A DNA stretch of 64,000 nucleotides from Nocardiopsis gilva YIM 90087 (lineage in GTDB: Bacteria > Actinomycetota > Actinomycetes > Streptosporangiales > Streptosporangiaceae): assembly GCF_002263495.1 (NCBI RefSeq), contig NZ_CP022753.1, positions 3,038,001 to 3,102,000 on the forward strand, read 5' to 3'. The notes under the pieces are model-generated. The model was not told the origin of the DNA, did no database searches, and saw only the letters and a program-made list of their open reading frames with translations. A program made the position numbers and the translations under genes. Below are positions 34,630 through 44,100 of this stretch, piece after piece; position 1 is the first letter of the stretch, and each line of letters opens with the position of its first letter.

Positions 34630-35366
34630 AGCTGGGCGGGCTCCTGTTCCGTGGAGGCGAGGATCTCGGCGAGGTGGACGACCTTGACCCCGGCGCGCTG
34701 CCGGTCGAGGGTGCCGCCGATGTGCATCAGGCAGGAGTTGTCCACCGCGCACAGCACCTCGGCGCCGGTCGCGGCGACGTTACGCGCCTTGTCCGCGCCC
34801 ATGGCCGCCGACACGTCGGGGTTCTTCACCGCGAACGTGCCGCCGAAGCCACAGCACTCGCGCGCCTCGGGCAGTTCCACGAGCTCCAGTCCGCGCACTT
34901 CGCGCAGGAGCGCGTAGGGACGGTCGCCCAGGCCGAGCAGGCGCAGGCCGTGGCAGGTGGGGTGGTAGGTGACGGTGTGCGGGAAGTACGCGCCGACGTC
35001 GGTCACGCCCAGCACGTCGACCAGTAGCTCCGAGAGGTCGTGGACGCGCGGGGCCAACGCCGTGGTGGCGCGCTGGAGCCGACTGCCCGCAGCGCCCAGG
35101 CGCGGGTAGTTGTCGCGGACCATGGCGGCGCAGGAGCCGGAGGGCGCCAGGATCACGTCAGCGTCATCGAAGGTCTTCACGAACCGGACCGCCAGCTTCT
35201 GCGCGTCGCGCCGGTAGCCGGTGTTGTAGTGCATCTGCCCGCAGCAGGTCTGCGACTCGGGGAAGACCACCTCGTGGCCGAGTCGCTCCAGCAGCCGGAC
35301 CACCGCCCGCCCTGTGTCCGGGAACAGGGTGTCGTTGAGGCAGGTGATGAATAAGGCGATCCGCAT
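34626..35366 (-). CDS. lutA: L-lactate utilisation protein LutA (CCG-domain)
   Basis: The 246-aa first subunit of LutABC. Two Cys-rich CCG domains are present: TCCGQMHYNTG near residue 38 and ECCGFGGTF near 167, with supporting Cys in SGSCAAM, PTCHGLR and NSCLMHIGG, as expected for cluster-binding CCG proteins. The start at 35366 gives the family N-terminus (MRIALFITCLND). The next gene upstream is the hydrolase gene, 250 bp away and in the same orientation, so the lut promoter is likely in that gap; no operator repeat was recognised there. Confidence 0.94.
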   Translation of the reverse strand: MRIALFITCLNDTLFPDTGRAVVRLLERLGHEVVFPESQTCCGQMHYNTGYRRDAQKLAVRFVKTFDDADVILAPSGSCAAMVRDNYPRLGAAGSRLQRATTALAPRVHDLSELLVDVLGVTDVGAYFPHTVTYHPTCHGLRLLGLGDRPYALLREVRGLELVELPEARECCGFGGTFAVKNPDVSAAMGADKARNVAATGAEVLCAVDNSCLMHIGGTLDRQRAGVKVVHLAEILASTEQEPAQL

Positions 35367-35616
35367 CGTTCCCTCGTGTGCTCCGTGGTGGGGATGGAGT
35401 GCCCGTGGCGCCGTGCCCGACTCTAGGGGTGGGCCACCGGGTCTCCTCCGCGTGGTGCGCGTTGTGTGCCGCGTGTCGGGCGCGGCGGGATGGTGGGCCG
35501 GTGGGGAGGGGCGCCGTGGCCGCGGCGCGTCCCATCCCACCGGCCGGTGTTCACGTCATGGCTTCATGGCTCCTGTCGTCTCCGGTCGCGTGTGCTGATC
35601 GATGGCGCCCGTCGGC

Positions 35617-36483
35617 TCAGGCCGCGACGAGGCGCTGGCGCTGCCGGCCCAGGCCGTCGACCTCCAGCTCCATGACGTCGCCGGGGCGCAGGAAGGAGCG
35701 GTCGGGTCGGCCCATCGCGACTCCGGCCGGGGTTCCGGTGATGATGACGTCACCGGGCCGCAGCGCCATGAACTGGCTCAGGTACCACACGATGTGCTGG
35801 ACCCCGAAGATCATGTCCTTGGTGGTGCCGTCCTGGACAGGGGCGCCGTTGACCCGGAGCCGCAGACCGAGCGCCGCGACGTCGTCGACCTCGTCGGGCG
35901 TGACCAGCCAGGGACCCAGCGGCGTGAACGTCTCGCACGACTTGCCCTTGTCCCACTGGCCGCCGCGCTCCAGCTGGAACTCGCGTTCGGTCACGTCGTT
36001 GGCGATGGTGTACCCGGCGATGGCGTCGGCGGCGGCACCGAGGTTCTCCAGGTAGCGGGCGGTGCGGCCGATGACGACGGCCAGCTCCACCTCGTGGTCG
36101 GTCTTGCTGCTGCCGCGCGGGATGAGGACATCGTCGTCCGGCCCCACGATGGTGTCGCTCGGTTTGATGAAGACGATCGGTTCCACGGGGGGCTCGGCCC
36201 CGGTCGCGGCGGCGTGGTCGGTGTAGTTCAGGCCGATGCCGATGATCTTGCCCGGCGTGGCGATGGGGGCGCCGACGCGCCGTCCCGGCGTGGCCGTGTC
36301 GACGTCGGCCGCGGGCGGCAGGTCGCCGGCGCCCAGCGCGGCTCGGGCGCGCTCGACGCCGCTGTCGGAGAGGAAGGCGCCGTCGATGTCGGGGGTGATG
36401 GCGGACAGGTCCAGCGGGGTGCCGTCATCGCCGAGCACCGCCGGCCGCTCGGCTCCCAGGGGTCCGATTCTCAAGAACTTCAC
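35617..36483 (-). CDS. Fumarylacetoacetate hydrolase family protein
   Basis: A 288-aa member of the FAH superfamily, metal-dependent enzymes that hydrolyse or decarboxylate beta-diketo acids; the substrate cannot be assigned. Family signatures: IGIGLNYTDHAAATG near residue 75, FIKPSDTIVGP, the metal-binding DHEVELAVVIGR near 120, YTIANDVTEREFQ, and GDVIITGTPAGVAMGR near 235. The GTG at 36483 has GGGAGC five bases upstream; the longer frame upstream would overlap the promoter. It is divergent from a FadR-type regulator and may be controlled by it. Length and domain plan match actinobacterial ureidoglycolate lyase-like or acylpyruvase-like enzymes. Confidence 0.9.
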   Translation of the reverse strand: MKFLRIGPLGAERPAVLGDDGTPLDLSAITPDIDGAFLSDSGVERARAALGAGDLPPAADVDTATPGRRVGAPIATPGKIIGIGLNYTDHAAATGAEPPVEPIVFIKPSDTIVGPDDDVLIPRGSSKTDHEVELAVVIGRTARYLENLGAAADAIAGYTIANDVTEREFQLERGGQWDKGKSCETFTPLGPWLVTPDEVDDVAALGLRLRVNGAPVQDGTTKDMIFGVQHIVWYLSQFMALRPGDVIITGTPAGVAMGRPDRSFLRPGDVMELEVDGLGRQRQRLVAA

Positions 36484-36519
36484 GTTGCTCCCACACAGCT
36501 CGTGCTCCACGCCCACGAT

Positions 36520-36534
36520 AATTGGTCTGATGAC
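36520..36534. promoter_or_regulatory. Candidate FadR-type operator, site 1
   Basis: AATTGGTCTGATGAC, with the half-site AATTGGT known from FadR-subfamily operators such as that of PdhR. It lies 37 bp upstream of the hydrolase GTG. A sister site sits 86 bp away. Confidence 0.5.
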
Positions 36535-36605
36535 TATCGCGTTCGTGGGTACCGACAATTGTCGTTCTCCTGGTGATCGCGTATGTGAGGCGCCACACAG
36601 AGGCG

Positions 36606-36620
36606 AATTGGTCGGATCAC
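36606..36620. promoter_or_regulatory. Candidate FadR-type operator, site 2
   Basis: AATTGGTCGGATCAC, matching site 1 at 13 of 15 positions in the same orientation. It lies 130 bp upstream of the regulator start, within the same divergent gap. Confidence 0.5.
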
Positions 36621-36749
36621 TTGTACGCGGGTGAGGGGAGGGGTGTCAAGATGGGAGGATCGGGGCCGCTGTCGGCCGGAGCACACGCCCACTGGTCCAA
36701 CCAGCGCCCCGGACCCGCCCATTGCAGTCGACGACCTGGAGGACGCCGC

Positions 36750-37562
36750 GTGACCATCCCCGACGCCGTACCGGACGCGACGCTGGATTCTGCTCCGGAC
36801 GCCGCATCGGGCCCGGTGACCCCGACCGAGTCGGCCGACCGCAGCGTGCCGGTGACGCAGCGGGCGATCGAGCGGATCAAGGAGCGCATCGCCGACGGCA
36901 CCCTGAAGCCCGGCGACCGCCTTCCCACCGAGCGGGAGCTCGCCTCCGACCTCGGCGTGTCACGCAGCTCGATGCGCGAGGCCATCCGCGCACTGACCAC
37001 CCTGGGCGTGCTGGAGGCGCGGCACGGTGCGGGCGTCTACGTCACCTCCCTGCGCCCGGCCGACCTCCTGGAGACCTTCTCCGTGCTCGCCGAGGTCTCC
37101 CAAGGGGAGACCCTCATCGAGGTGCTCCAGGTGCGGCGCATGCTCGAACCCGCCGCGACCGCCCTGGCCGCCGCCCGCGCCGACGACGCCCAGCTCCGCC
37201 GCCTCGGCGAAATCCTCAACCGGATGGAGGCGGGCGGCGGCTCGGACGAAGCGGACGCGGATGCGGACGCCTACGCGGACACCGTCTCCGCCGACCTCAC
37301 CTTCCACCAGGCCATCGTGGAGATCACCGGTAACGCCACCCTGGCCGCCATCAACGACGGCCTGTCCTCCCGCACCTTCAACGCCCGGGTGTGGCGGGGC
37401 CACCGCGAGGCCGGGATCACCGCCCGCCTCCGCGAGGACCACGAGCGCATCTACCGCGCGCTGCAGGCCCGCGATCCCGACGCCGCCCGCGCCGCCGCCA
37501 CCATGCACGTCCTGGAGGTCGAGCGCTGGCTTCGCGCCGATCTCACCGACGACGTGGGATGA
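36750..37562 (+). CDS. FadR-subfamily GntR transcriptional regulator
   Basis: A 270-aa regulator. The winged-helix DNA-binding domain occupies residues 35-105 (IKERIADGTLKPGDRLPTER, LASDLGVSRSSMREAIRALT, VLEARHGAGVYV). The FCD ligand domain follows, with the helical EVLQVRRMLEPAATALAAAR and metal-binding positions in DLTFHQAIVEITGN and HERIYRALQARD. An acidic stretch (EADADADAYAD) is inserted near 165. The GTG at 36750 has TGGAGGA six bases upstream. It is divergent from the fumarylacetoacetate-hydrolase gene and near lutABC; either could be its target. AATTGGT sites lie in the divergent gap. Confidence 0.92.
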   Translation: MTIPDAVPDATLDSAPDAASGPVTPTESADRSVPVTQRAIERIKERIADGTLKPGDRLPTERELASDLGVSRSSMREAIRALTTLGVLEARHGAGVYVTSLRPADLLETFSVLAEVSQGETLIEVLQVRRMLEPAATALAAARADDAQLRRLGEILNRMEAGGGSDEADADADAYADTVSADLTFHQAIVEITGNATLAAINDGLSSRTFNARVWRGHREAGITARLREDHERIYRALQARDPDAARAAATMHVLEVERWLRADLTDDVG

Positions 37563-37570
37563 TCAGGACC

Positions 37571-38152
37571 ATGACACGCAGGTTGTACTTGGCCGGGGAC
37601 CCCGGCGCCGATGAGCTGCTGGCACGGGAGCCGCTGGCCCTGCTGATCGGCATGCTTCTGGACCAGCAGGTACCGATGGAGACGGCGTTCGCGGGGCCGA
37701 AGAAGATCGCCGACCGCATGGGCGGTCTCGATATCCGGGCCATCGCCGAGGCGGACCCCGAGGGATTCGCCGCGACGTGCGCGCAGACGCCCGCCGTGCA
37801 CCGCTTCCCGGGGTCGATGGCCAAGCGGATCCAGACCCTGTGCGCCTACCTCGTCGAGCACTACGACGGCCGCCCCGAGGCACTGTGGACCGAAGGCGCC
37901 CCCGACGGCCGCGAGGTGCTGCGACGGCTGAAGGCGCTGCCCGGCTACGGCGACCAGAAGGCCCGCATCTTCCTGGCCCTCCTCGGCAAGCAGTTCGACC
38001 TCGACGCCTCGGGGTGGCGCGAGGCGGCCGGTGCCTACGGCGAGGACGGAGCCCGGAAGTCCATCGCCGACGTCCTGGACGAGCAGACCCTGGCCGAGGT
38101 GCGCGCATACAAGAAAAGCGCCAAGGCGGCGGCCAAAGCGAAGAAGGGCTGA
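37571..38152 (+). CDS. HhH-GPD-type DNA repair protein
   Basis: A 193-aa helix-hairpin-helix protein of the base-excision repair superfamily, expected to act on damaged bases in DNA. Visible: LLIGMLLDQQVPMETAFAGP near residue 22, and the hairpin LKALPGYGDQKARIFLALLGKQF near 122 (LPGYG, with a Lys at the position that is catalytic in several members). The C-terminus ends in Lys/Ala repeats (KKSAKAAAKAKKG), a likely DNA-contacting tail. Four-Cys Fe-S ligands are absent. The ATG at 37571 fits the family N-terminus (TRRLYLAGDPGADELL); an ATG at 37559 overlaps the upstream stop and is also possible. Confidence 0.82.
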   Translation: MTRRLYLAGDPGADELLAREPLALLIGMLLDQQVPMETAFAGPKKIADRMGGLDIRAIAEADPEGFAATCAQTPAVHRFPGSMAKRIQTLCAYLVEHYDGRPEALWTEGAPDGREVLRRLKALPGYGDQKARIFLALLGKQFDLDASGWREAAGAYGEDGARKSIADVLDEQTLAEVRAYKKSAKAAAKAKKG

Positions 38153-38168
38153 CGCCCCGTGCCGGGCC

Positions 38169-39035
38169 TCACCCCGAGGCGGCCGCGGGCGTCGGCGCCG
38201 CCGCGTCCTGCTCCAGGACAACGCGGTGGCGCCCGGCGTAGACGTTCATCGAGGCTCCGCGGAGGAACCCCACCAGGGTGAGGCCCGCGTCCGCCGCGAG
38301 GTCCACGGCCAGCGACGACGGAGCGGACACGGCCGCCAGCACGGGCATCCCCGCCATCACCGCCTTCTGCGCCAGTTCGAACGAGGCACGCCCCGACACC
38401 ATCAGCGTGCCGCCGCGCAGCGGCAGCCGGTCCTCGCGCACCGCCCAGCCGACGAGCTTGTCGACCGCGTTGTGCCGCCCCACGTCCTCGCGCAGAGCGA
38501 GCAGCCGGCCCTCGGCGTCGAACAGTCCGGCCGCGTGCAGTCCGCCGGTGCGCTCGAACACCCGCTGCGCCTCCCGCAGCCGGTCGGGCATCGCCGCGAA
38601 GGTCCGGCCCTCGATCCGCACCGGGTCGTCGGCGACCGACCACCGGCTCGTGGTGCGCACCGCCTCCAGGCTCGCCTTTCCGCACAGCCCGCACGAGGAG
38701 GTGGTGTAGAAGTTGCGCTCCAGCGACGCCCTCGGCACCGCCACACCCGGCGCCAGCGTCACGTCCAGGACGTTGTAGGTGTTGACGCCGTCCTCCGTGG
38801 CACCGGCGCAGTAGCGGATGGCCGCGATGTCCGCGGCCCGCGCCACCACGCCCTCGCTCACCAGGAAGCCCGCCGCCAGGTCGAAGTCGTTGCCCGGCGT
38901 GCGCATCGTGACGCTGAGCGGCTCCCCGTTCAGCCGCACCTCCAGCGGCTCCTCCACGACGAGGGTGTCGACGCGCTCGCTGACGACCCCGTCCCTGACG
39001 CGAAGGACCTTCTCGCGCGTTGTCACGCGTCCCAT
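38169..39035 (-). CDS. fdhD: Formate dehydrogenase accessory sulfurtransferase FdhD
   Basis: Delivers sulfur from a cysteine desulfurase to the molybdenum cofactor of formate dehydrogenase. The 288-aa protein shows EEPLEVRLNGEPLSVTMRTP with the family NDFDLAAGFLVSEG, the active-site CGLCGK near residue 115, REDVGRHNAVDKLVG near 187, and SGRASFELAQKA. The ATG has GGAAGGG nine bases upstream. No formate dehydrogenase structural gene is in the window. It is divergent from a GntR regulator. Confidence 0.95.
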   Translation of the reverse strand: MGRVTTREKVLRVRDGVVSERVDTLVVEEPLEVRLNGEPLSVTMRTPGNDFDLAAGFLVSEGVVARAADIAAIRYCAGATEDGVNTYNVLDVTLAPGVAVPRASLERNFYTTSSCGLCGKASLEAVRTTSRWSVADDPVRIEGRTFAAMPDRLREAQRVFERTGGLHAAGLFDAEGRLLALREDVGRHNAVDKLVGWAVREDRLPLRGGTLMVSGRASFELAQKAVMAGMPVLAAVSAPSSLAVDLAADAGLTLVGFLRGASMNVYAGRHRVVLEQDAAAPTPAAASG

Positions 39036-39169
39036 GCCGCTGCACCCTTCCGGCCCTGTCCGGCGATCGCTGGTGGGCGACGGGCACCGGGCCCGATCAC
39101 CCGGGGTAGTCCTCCCCTACCCGCCACCTTCGCAGCCATCACCGCGCCCCCGCACACGCCGGTGCATTT

Positions 39170-39191
39170 TGTACGTTGGACACTGTCTACA
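39170..39191. promoter_or_regulatory. Candidate operator between fdhD and the GntR gene
   Basis: GACA-C-TGTC is a perfect 9-bp palindrome (39179-39187), flanked by TGTA on the left and TACA on the right. It ends 35 bp before the GntR start, where autoregulatory sites of this family often lie. Confidence 0.4.
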
Positions 39192-39225
39192 GCCCATCCT
39201 CGCACGAACGCGGAACACGGAGCCC

Positions 39226-39918
39226 ATGTCCCATCAGGCGTTGCAGGCCCTGGCCGCCGGACGCGTCCAGCGACCGGCGCCGCTGCGCGACGCCGTCTAT
39301 GACGCGATCCTCGACCTGATCACCACCCGCCGGCTGCCCCCGGGCCAGCACCTGGTCGAGACGGAGCTGGCCGCGCACCTGGGGGTCTCCCGCCAACCGG
39401 TCCGTGAGGCACTCCAGCGGCTCAGCAACGAGAGCTGGGTCGACCTGCGGCCCGGCTACGGAGCGTTCGTCCACACGCCGACCGAGAGCGAGGCCGACCA
39501 GCTCCTGGCCGTCCGCGCCCTGCTGGAGGCCGAAGCCGCGCGCCTGGCCGCGCGCAACGCCGTACCGGAGGAGATCACCCCGCTGCGCGAGCTGATCGCC
39601 GTCGGCCGCTCCGCGGTCGCCTCCGACGATGTCGAGGCCGTGGTCGCCGCCAACGCCGACTTCCACCGTGCCCTCGCCGAGGCCTCGGGCAACGGGGTCC
39701 TGGCCGAACTCGCCGCGCAGGTCGACCGCAGGGTGCGCTGGTACTACACCCCGGTCGCCCGCACCCGTGGCGGCAGCTCGTGGGACGAGCACGACCGGCT
39801 CGTCGACGCGGTCGCTGCGGGCGACGCCGACGCGGCGGCCGACCTCATGCGCGAGCACACCGAACGCACCCGCCGGACCTACCACGAGCGTGTGGGCGGC
39901 ACCGACCCCCTCCGTTGA
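39226..39918 (+). CDS. GntR-family (FCD) transcriptional regulator
   Basis: A 230-aa regulator. The winged helix spans residues 18-85 (LRDAVYDAILDLITTRRLPP, ELAAHLGVSRQPVREALQRL, YGAFVHTPTE), and the FCD domain follows with the metal-ligand segments NADFHRALAEASGN and WDEHDRLVDAVAAGD. The ATG is preferred because conserved sequence begins soon after it. Target genes are unknown; the palindrome at 39170 suggests autoregulation and possibly control of fdhD. Its TGA stop lies inside the left arm of hairpin repeat copy 2. Confidence 0.9.
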   Translation: MSHQALQALAAGRVQRPAPLRDAVYDAILDLITTRRLPPGQHLVETELAAHLGVSRQPVREALQRLSNESWVDLRPGYGAFVHTPTESEADQLLAVRALLEAEAARLAARNAVPEEITPLRELIAVGRSAVASDDVEAVVAANADFHRALAEASGNGVLAELAAQVDRRVRWYYTPVARTRGGSSWDEHDRLVDAVAAGDADAAADLMREHTERTRRTYHERVGGTDPLR

Positions 39919-39979
39919 TCTCGGAGATACTGGGGTCTCAGAGTCGATTTTTACCCCACTATCTCCGAGATCAACGGAG
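39910..39979. repeat. Dispersed hairpin repeat, copy 2
   Basis: Arms 39910-39936 and 39953-39979 pair over 27 bp with one mismatch, around a 16-nt loop ending in five T. The core outer ends are CGTTGATCTCGG and CCGAGATCAACG; the inner stem is AGATACTGGGGT. It sits between the convergent GntR and PAC2 genes and contains the GntR stop codon. Confidence 0.9.
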
Positions 39980-39991
39980 AGGTGGGGCCCG

Positions 39992-40837
39992 CTAGCCGCG
40001 ACCCCGGCGTTTCAGGTAGCGCTCGAACTCGCGCGCGATCGCCTCGCCGGTCGCCTCGGGGAGCTCGGCCGCGTCCTTGGCCTCCTCAAGGCTGCGCACG
40101 TAGCCGGCGATGTCCTCGTCCTCCGAGGCGAGTTCGTCGACGCCGTGCTCCCAGGCCCTGGCCTCCTCGATGAGGTCGCCCAGCGGCACGGTGACGTCCA
40201 GGACGTCCTCCACGCCGCGCAGCAGCGCCAGTGTGGCCTTGGGAGAGGGCGGCTGGGCCACGTAGTGCGGCACGGCCGCCCACAGCGACACCGTTTCCAT
40301 CCCGGCCGAAGCGAAGGTGTCCTGCAGCACACCGATGATGCCGGTGGGGCCCTCGTACCCGGCGGGCTCCAAGTGCAGCGTCGAGAGCAGGTGCTTGGGC
40401 GAGGTCACCCCGCTGATCGGCACCGGGCGGGTGTGGGGGACGTCGGCCAGCAGCGCGCCCAGCAGCACGACCCGGCGCACGCCGAGTTCCCGTGCCACCG
40501 CCAGCAGGTCCCCGGCGAAACCGCGCCAGCGCATGTTCGGTTCGGAACCGCTCACCAGCACGACGTCGCAGCCGCCGCCCGCGGGCCGGGCGATCGAGAT
40601 CCGCGTGGTGGGCCACGTGATGCCACCGTGTTCCCCGTTGACGACTGAGGTCCTGGGCCGCGCGACCTGGAAGTCGTAGTAGTCGTCGGGTTCGAGGGTG
40701 AGCAACTCGTCGGCGCCCCAGGCCGTCATCAGATGTTCGACAACCGTCCCGGCGGCTTCTCCGGCGTCATTCCAGCCTTCGAACGCGGCCACCAGGACAG
40801 GCTCGACGAGCTCACCGACGCTGTCGAGCTCAGGCAA
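39992..40837 (-). CDS. PAC2 family protein
   Basis: A 281-aa protein of the PAC2 family, named after a eukaryotic proteasome-assembly chaperone; actinobacterial members are cytoplasmic and of unknown role, possibly linked to the proteasome. Visible: VLVAAFEGWNDAGEAAG near residue 14, the central LVSGSEPNMRWRGFA, VVLLGALLADVPHTRP, GPTGIIGVL and SLWAAVPHYVAQPPSPKATLALL near 195. The C-terminus is charged (REFERYLKRRGRG). The TTG at 40837 is preferred because GAGGAGA lies seven bases upstream and the protein then starts near conserved sequence. No proteasome genes are in the window. Confidence 0.88.
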   Translation of the reverse strand: MPELDSVGELVEPVLVAAFEGWNDAGEAAGTVVEHLMTAWGADELLTLEPDDYYDFQVARPRTSVVNGEHGGITWPTTRISIARPAGGGCDVVLVSGSEPNMRWRGFAGDLLAVARELGVRRVVLLGALLADVPHTRPVPISGVTSPKHLLSTLHLEPAGYEGPTGIIGVLQDTFASAGMETVSLWAAVPHYVAQPPSPKATLALLRGVEDVLDVTVPLGDLIEEARAWEHGVDELASEDEDIAGYVRSLEEAKDAAELPEATGEAIAREFERYLKRRGRG

Positions 40838-41197
40838 CGGCCGTCTCCTCACACTCCCCGGGCCGTCCTCCGCGCGGCCGACCCGGCCGGGTTCTCCACT
40901 GACACACGCGACGTCGTTCGACGCGCCGTCCAGCCCTACCACGCACCACTGGTCCCGCGACAGTGAAATGCCGGGGCATCGACGGCGGAAAGGACCGGAC
41001 AGGTTCACCCTATGGGGTGGGGGCAACGCTCCGGGACGCGCTGAGATATCGTCGTTCGGAAGCGAGGGCGGATCATCGGATGTTGACGTCCGAAACTCGT
41101 GCCCCTTGCGCCCCGACCTGCTGTATCGCCGCGGTTGTGGTGATCGCGGGACCCCGTGTCCTGCACCAAAAGCAGGACGACACTACAGTTAAGGGTC
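40838..41197. promoter_or_regulatory. metH upstream region
   Basis: 360 bp between the divergent PAC2 and metH genes. The right part carries a hairpin just before metH. The stretch at 41010-41060 (GGGTGGGGGCAACG, CTGAGA) superficially recalls a TPP riboswitch, but the downstream conserved half is missing. I found no cobalamin or SAM riboswitch pattern. Confidence 0.45.
41158..41178 (+). promoter_or_regulatory. Leader hairpin of metH
   Basis: GTCCTGC and GCAGGAC form a perfect 7-bp stem around the loop ACCAAAA, ending 19 bp before the metH ATG. Position suggests a role in translation start or mRNA stability. No protein or ligand is implied. Confidence 0.4.
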
Positions 41198-44100
41198 ATG
41201 AGCTCTCGACTCTCCTTCCGGGATGCCCTTGCCCAGCGCGTCATCATCGCCGATGGTGCGATGGGCACCATGCTTCAGGCCCACGATCTCGACCTCGACG
41301 AATTCGAGGGCCACGAAGGCTGCAACGAGATCCTCAATGTCACCCGACCGGACATCGTCCGTGCCACGCACGCGGAGTTCTTCGACGTCGGCGTCGATTG
41401 TGTCGAGACCAACACCTTCGGCGCGAACTTCGGCAACCTCGGCGAATACGACATCGTCGATCGCACCTACGAGCTCGCCGAGTCCGGTGCGCGGGTCGCC
41501 CGCGAGGCCGCCGACGAGTACTCCACCCCCGACCACCCCCGTTACGTCCTGGGCTCCGTCGGCCCGGGCACCAAACTGCCCACGCTCGGCCACGCCGAGT
41601 TCACCACCCTGCGCGACTACTACGAGCAGTGCCACACCGGACTCATCGAGGGCGGCGCCGACGCCATCCTCATCGAGACCTGCCAGGACCTGCTGCAAAC
41701 CAAGGCCGCGGTGATCGCGGCGACGCGTGCGCGGCGCGCCGCCGGGTCCGATATCCCGATCATCGCCCAGGTCACCATCGAAACCACCGGCACCATGCTC
41801 CTCGGGTCGGAGATCGGTGCCGCCCTGACCGCGCTGGAGCCGCTCGACATCGACATGATCGGGCTGAACTGCGCCACCGGCCCCGCCGAGATGAGCGAGC
41901 ACCTGCGCTTCCTCGCCCAGCACTCCCGCGTTCCCATCTCCTGCATGCCCAACGCCGGGCTGCCCCAGCTGGGCGCCAACGGCGCCGTCTACCCGTTGCT
42001 GCCCAACGAGCTCGCGGACGCCCACGACACCTTCACCACCGAGTTCGGGCTGTCCATGGTCGGCGGATGCTGCGGCACCACGCCGGAGCACCTCCGCCAG
42101 GTCGTGGAGCGGGTACACGGCCGCGGGGTCGAGAGCCGTCGGCCGGTCAGCGTGCCGTCGGCCGCCTCGCTCTACCAGAGCGTCCCCTTCCGCCAGGACA
42201 CCAGCTACCTCGCCATCGGCGAGCGGACCAACGCCAACGGCTCCAAGAAGTTCCGCGAGGCGATGGTCGAGGAGCGCTACGACGACTGCGTGGAGATCGC
42301 CCGCGACCAGATCCGTGACGGCGCCCACCTGCTCGACCTGTGCGTCGACTACGTCGGCCGCGACGGTGTGGCCGACATGAAGGAGCTGGCCTCCCGCATG
42401 GCCACCGCCTCCACCCTGCCGCTGGTGCTGGACTCCACCGAGTCCGCCGTGCTCGAGGCCGGACTGCAGCTGGTCGGCGGGCGTGCCGTGGTGAACTCGG
42501 TCAACTACGAGGACGGCGACGGCCCCGACTCCCGCATCAACAAGATCATGCCGCTGATCCGGGAGCACGGCGCAGCCGTGGTCGCGCTGACCATCGACGA
42601 GGACGGCCAGGCGCGCACCGCCGAGTGGAAGGTGCGGGTGGCGGTCCGGCTCATCGAGGAGCTCACCGGCACGTGGGGGATGCGGGTCGGCGACATCATC
42701 GTCGACGCGCTCACCTTCCCCATCGCCACCGGCCAGGACGAGACCCGGCGCGACGGCATCGAGACCATCGAGGCGATCAAGGAGATCAAGCGGCGCTACC
42801 CCGAGGTGCAGACCACCCTGGGGCTGTCCAACATCTCCTTCGGACTCAACCCGGCCGCGCGCATCGTGCTCAACTCGGTGTTCCTGCACGAGTGCGTCGA
42901 GGCCGGGCTGGACTCGGCCATCGTGCACGCCTCCAAGATCCTGCCGATGAACCGGATCCCCGACGAGCAGCGCCAGGTCGCCCTGGACATGGTCTACGAC
43001 CGGCGCACCGAGGACTACGACCCGCTCGCCAAGTTCCTGGAGCTGTTCGAGGGCGTGGACGCCAAGGCGCTCAAGGCCTCGCGCGCCGAGGAGCTGGCGG
43101 CGCTGCCGCTGGCGGAACGCCTGGAGCGGCGCATCATCGACGGCGAGATGGTCGGAATCGAAGCCGACCTGGACGAGGCGCTGACCGAGCGCTCCGCCCT
43201 GCAGATCGTCAACGAGACCCTGCTGGCCGGGATGAAGGTCGTCGGCGACCTGTTCGGCTCGGGCGAGATGCAGCTCCCGTTCGTGCTGAAGTCCGCCGAG
43301 GTCATGAAGTCCGCGGTCGCCTACCTCGAACCGCACATGGAGAAGACCGACGACGACGGCAAGGGCCGCATCGTGCTCGCCACCGTCAAGGGCGATGTGC
43401 ACGACATCGGCAAGAACCTGGTCGACATCATCCTCTCCAACAACGGCTACGACGTCGTCAACCTCGGCATCAAGCAGCCGGTGTCGACGATCCTGGAGGC
43501 GGCCCAGGAGCAGCGGGCCGACGTCATCGGCATGTCCGGCCTGCTCGTCAAGTCGACCGTGATCATGAAGGAGAACCTGGAGGAGATGAACTCCCGCGGG
43601 ATCTCCGAGAACTACCCGGTGCTGCTGGGCGGTGCCGCGCTCACCCGCTCCTTCGTGGAGCAGGACCTCGCCGAGATGTTCGAGGGCGACGTCCGCTACG
43701 CCAAGGACGCCTTCGAGGGCCTGCGCCTGATGGACGCCTTCATGGCGGTCAAGCGCGGCGTCGAGGGCGCCGAGCTGCCCGCGCTGCGCAAGCGCCGGGT
43801 CAAGGGCGGGGCCAAGCTCCAGGTCACCGAGCCCGAGGAGATGCCGGCGCGCAGCGACGTGTCCACCACCAACACCGTGCCCGAGCCCCCGTTCTGGGGT
43901 GAGCGCATCAGCAAGGGCCTTCCGCTCGCCGACTACACGGCCTTCCTGGACGAGCGCGCCCTGTTCATGGGGCAGTGGGGGCTGAAGGCCTCGCGCGGCG
44001 GCGGCCCGAGCTACGAGGAGCTGGTGGAGACCGAGGGCCGGCCGCGCATGCGGATGTGGCTTGACCGCATCAAGACCGAGGGGTGGCTGGAGGCCGCGGT

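Noticed and set aside
41010-41110. TPP riboswitch-like sequence before metH (GGGTGGGGGCAACG then CTGAGA)
   Set aside because: The second conserved half (ACCTGATC...GCCGG...GGGA) is absent, and a TPP switch before metH would be unexpected.
41040-41197. Cobalamin or SAM riboswitch before metH
   Set aside because: I looked for the B12-box core and SAM-I motifs and found neither.
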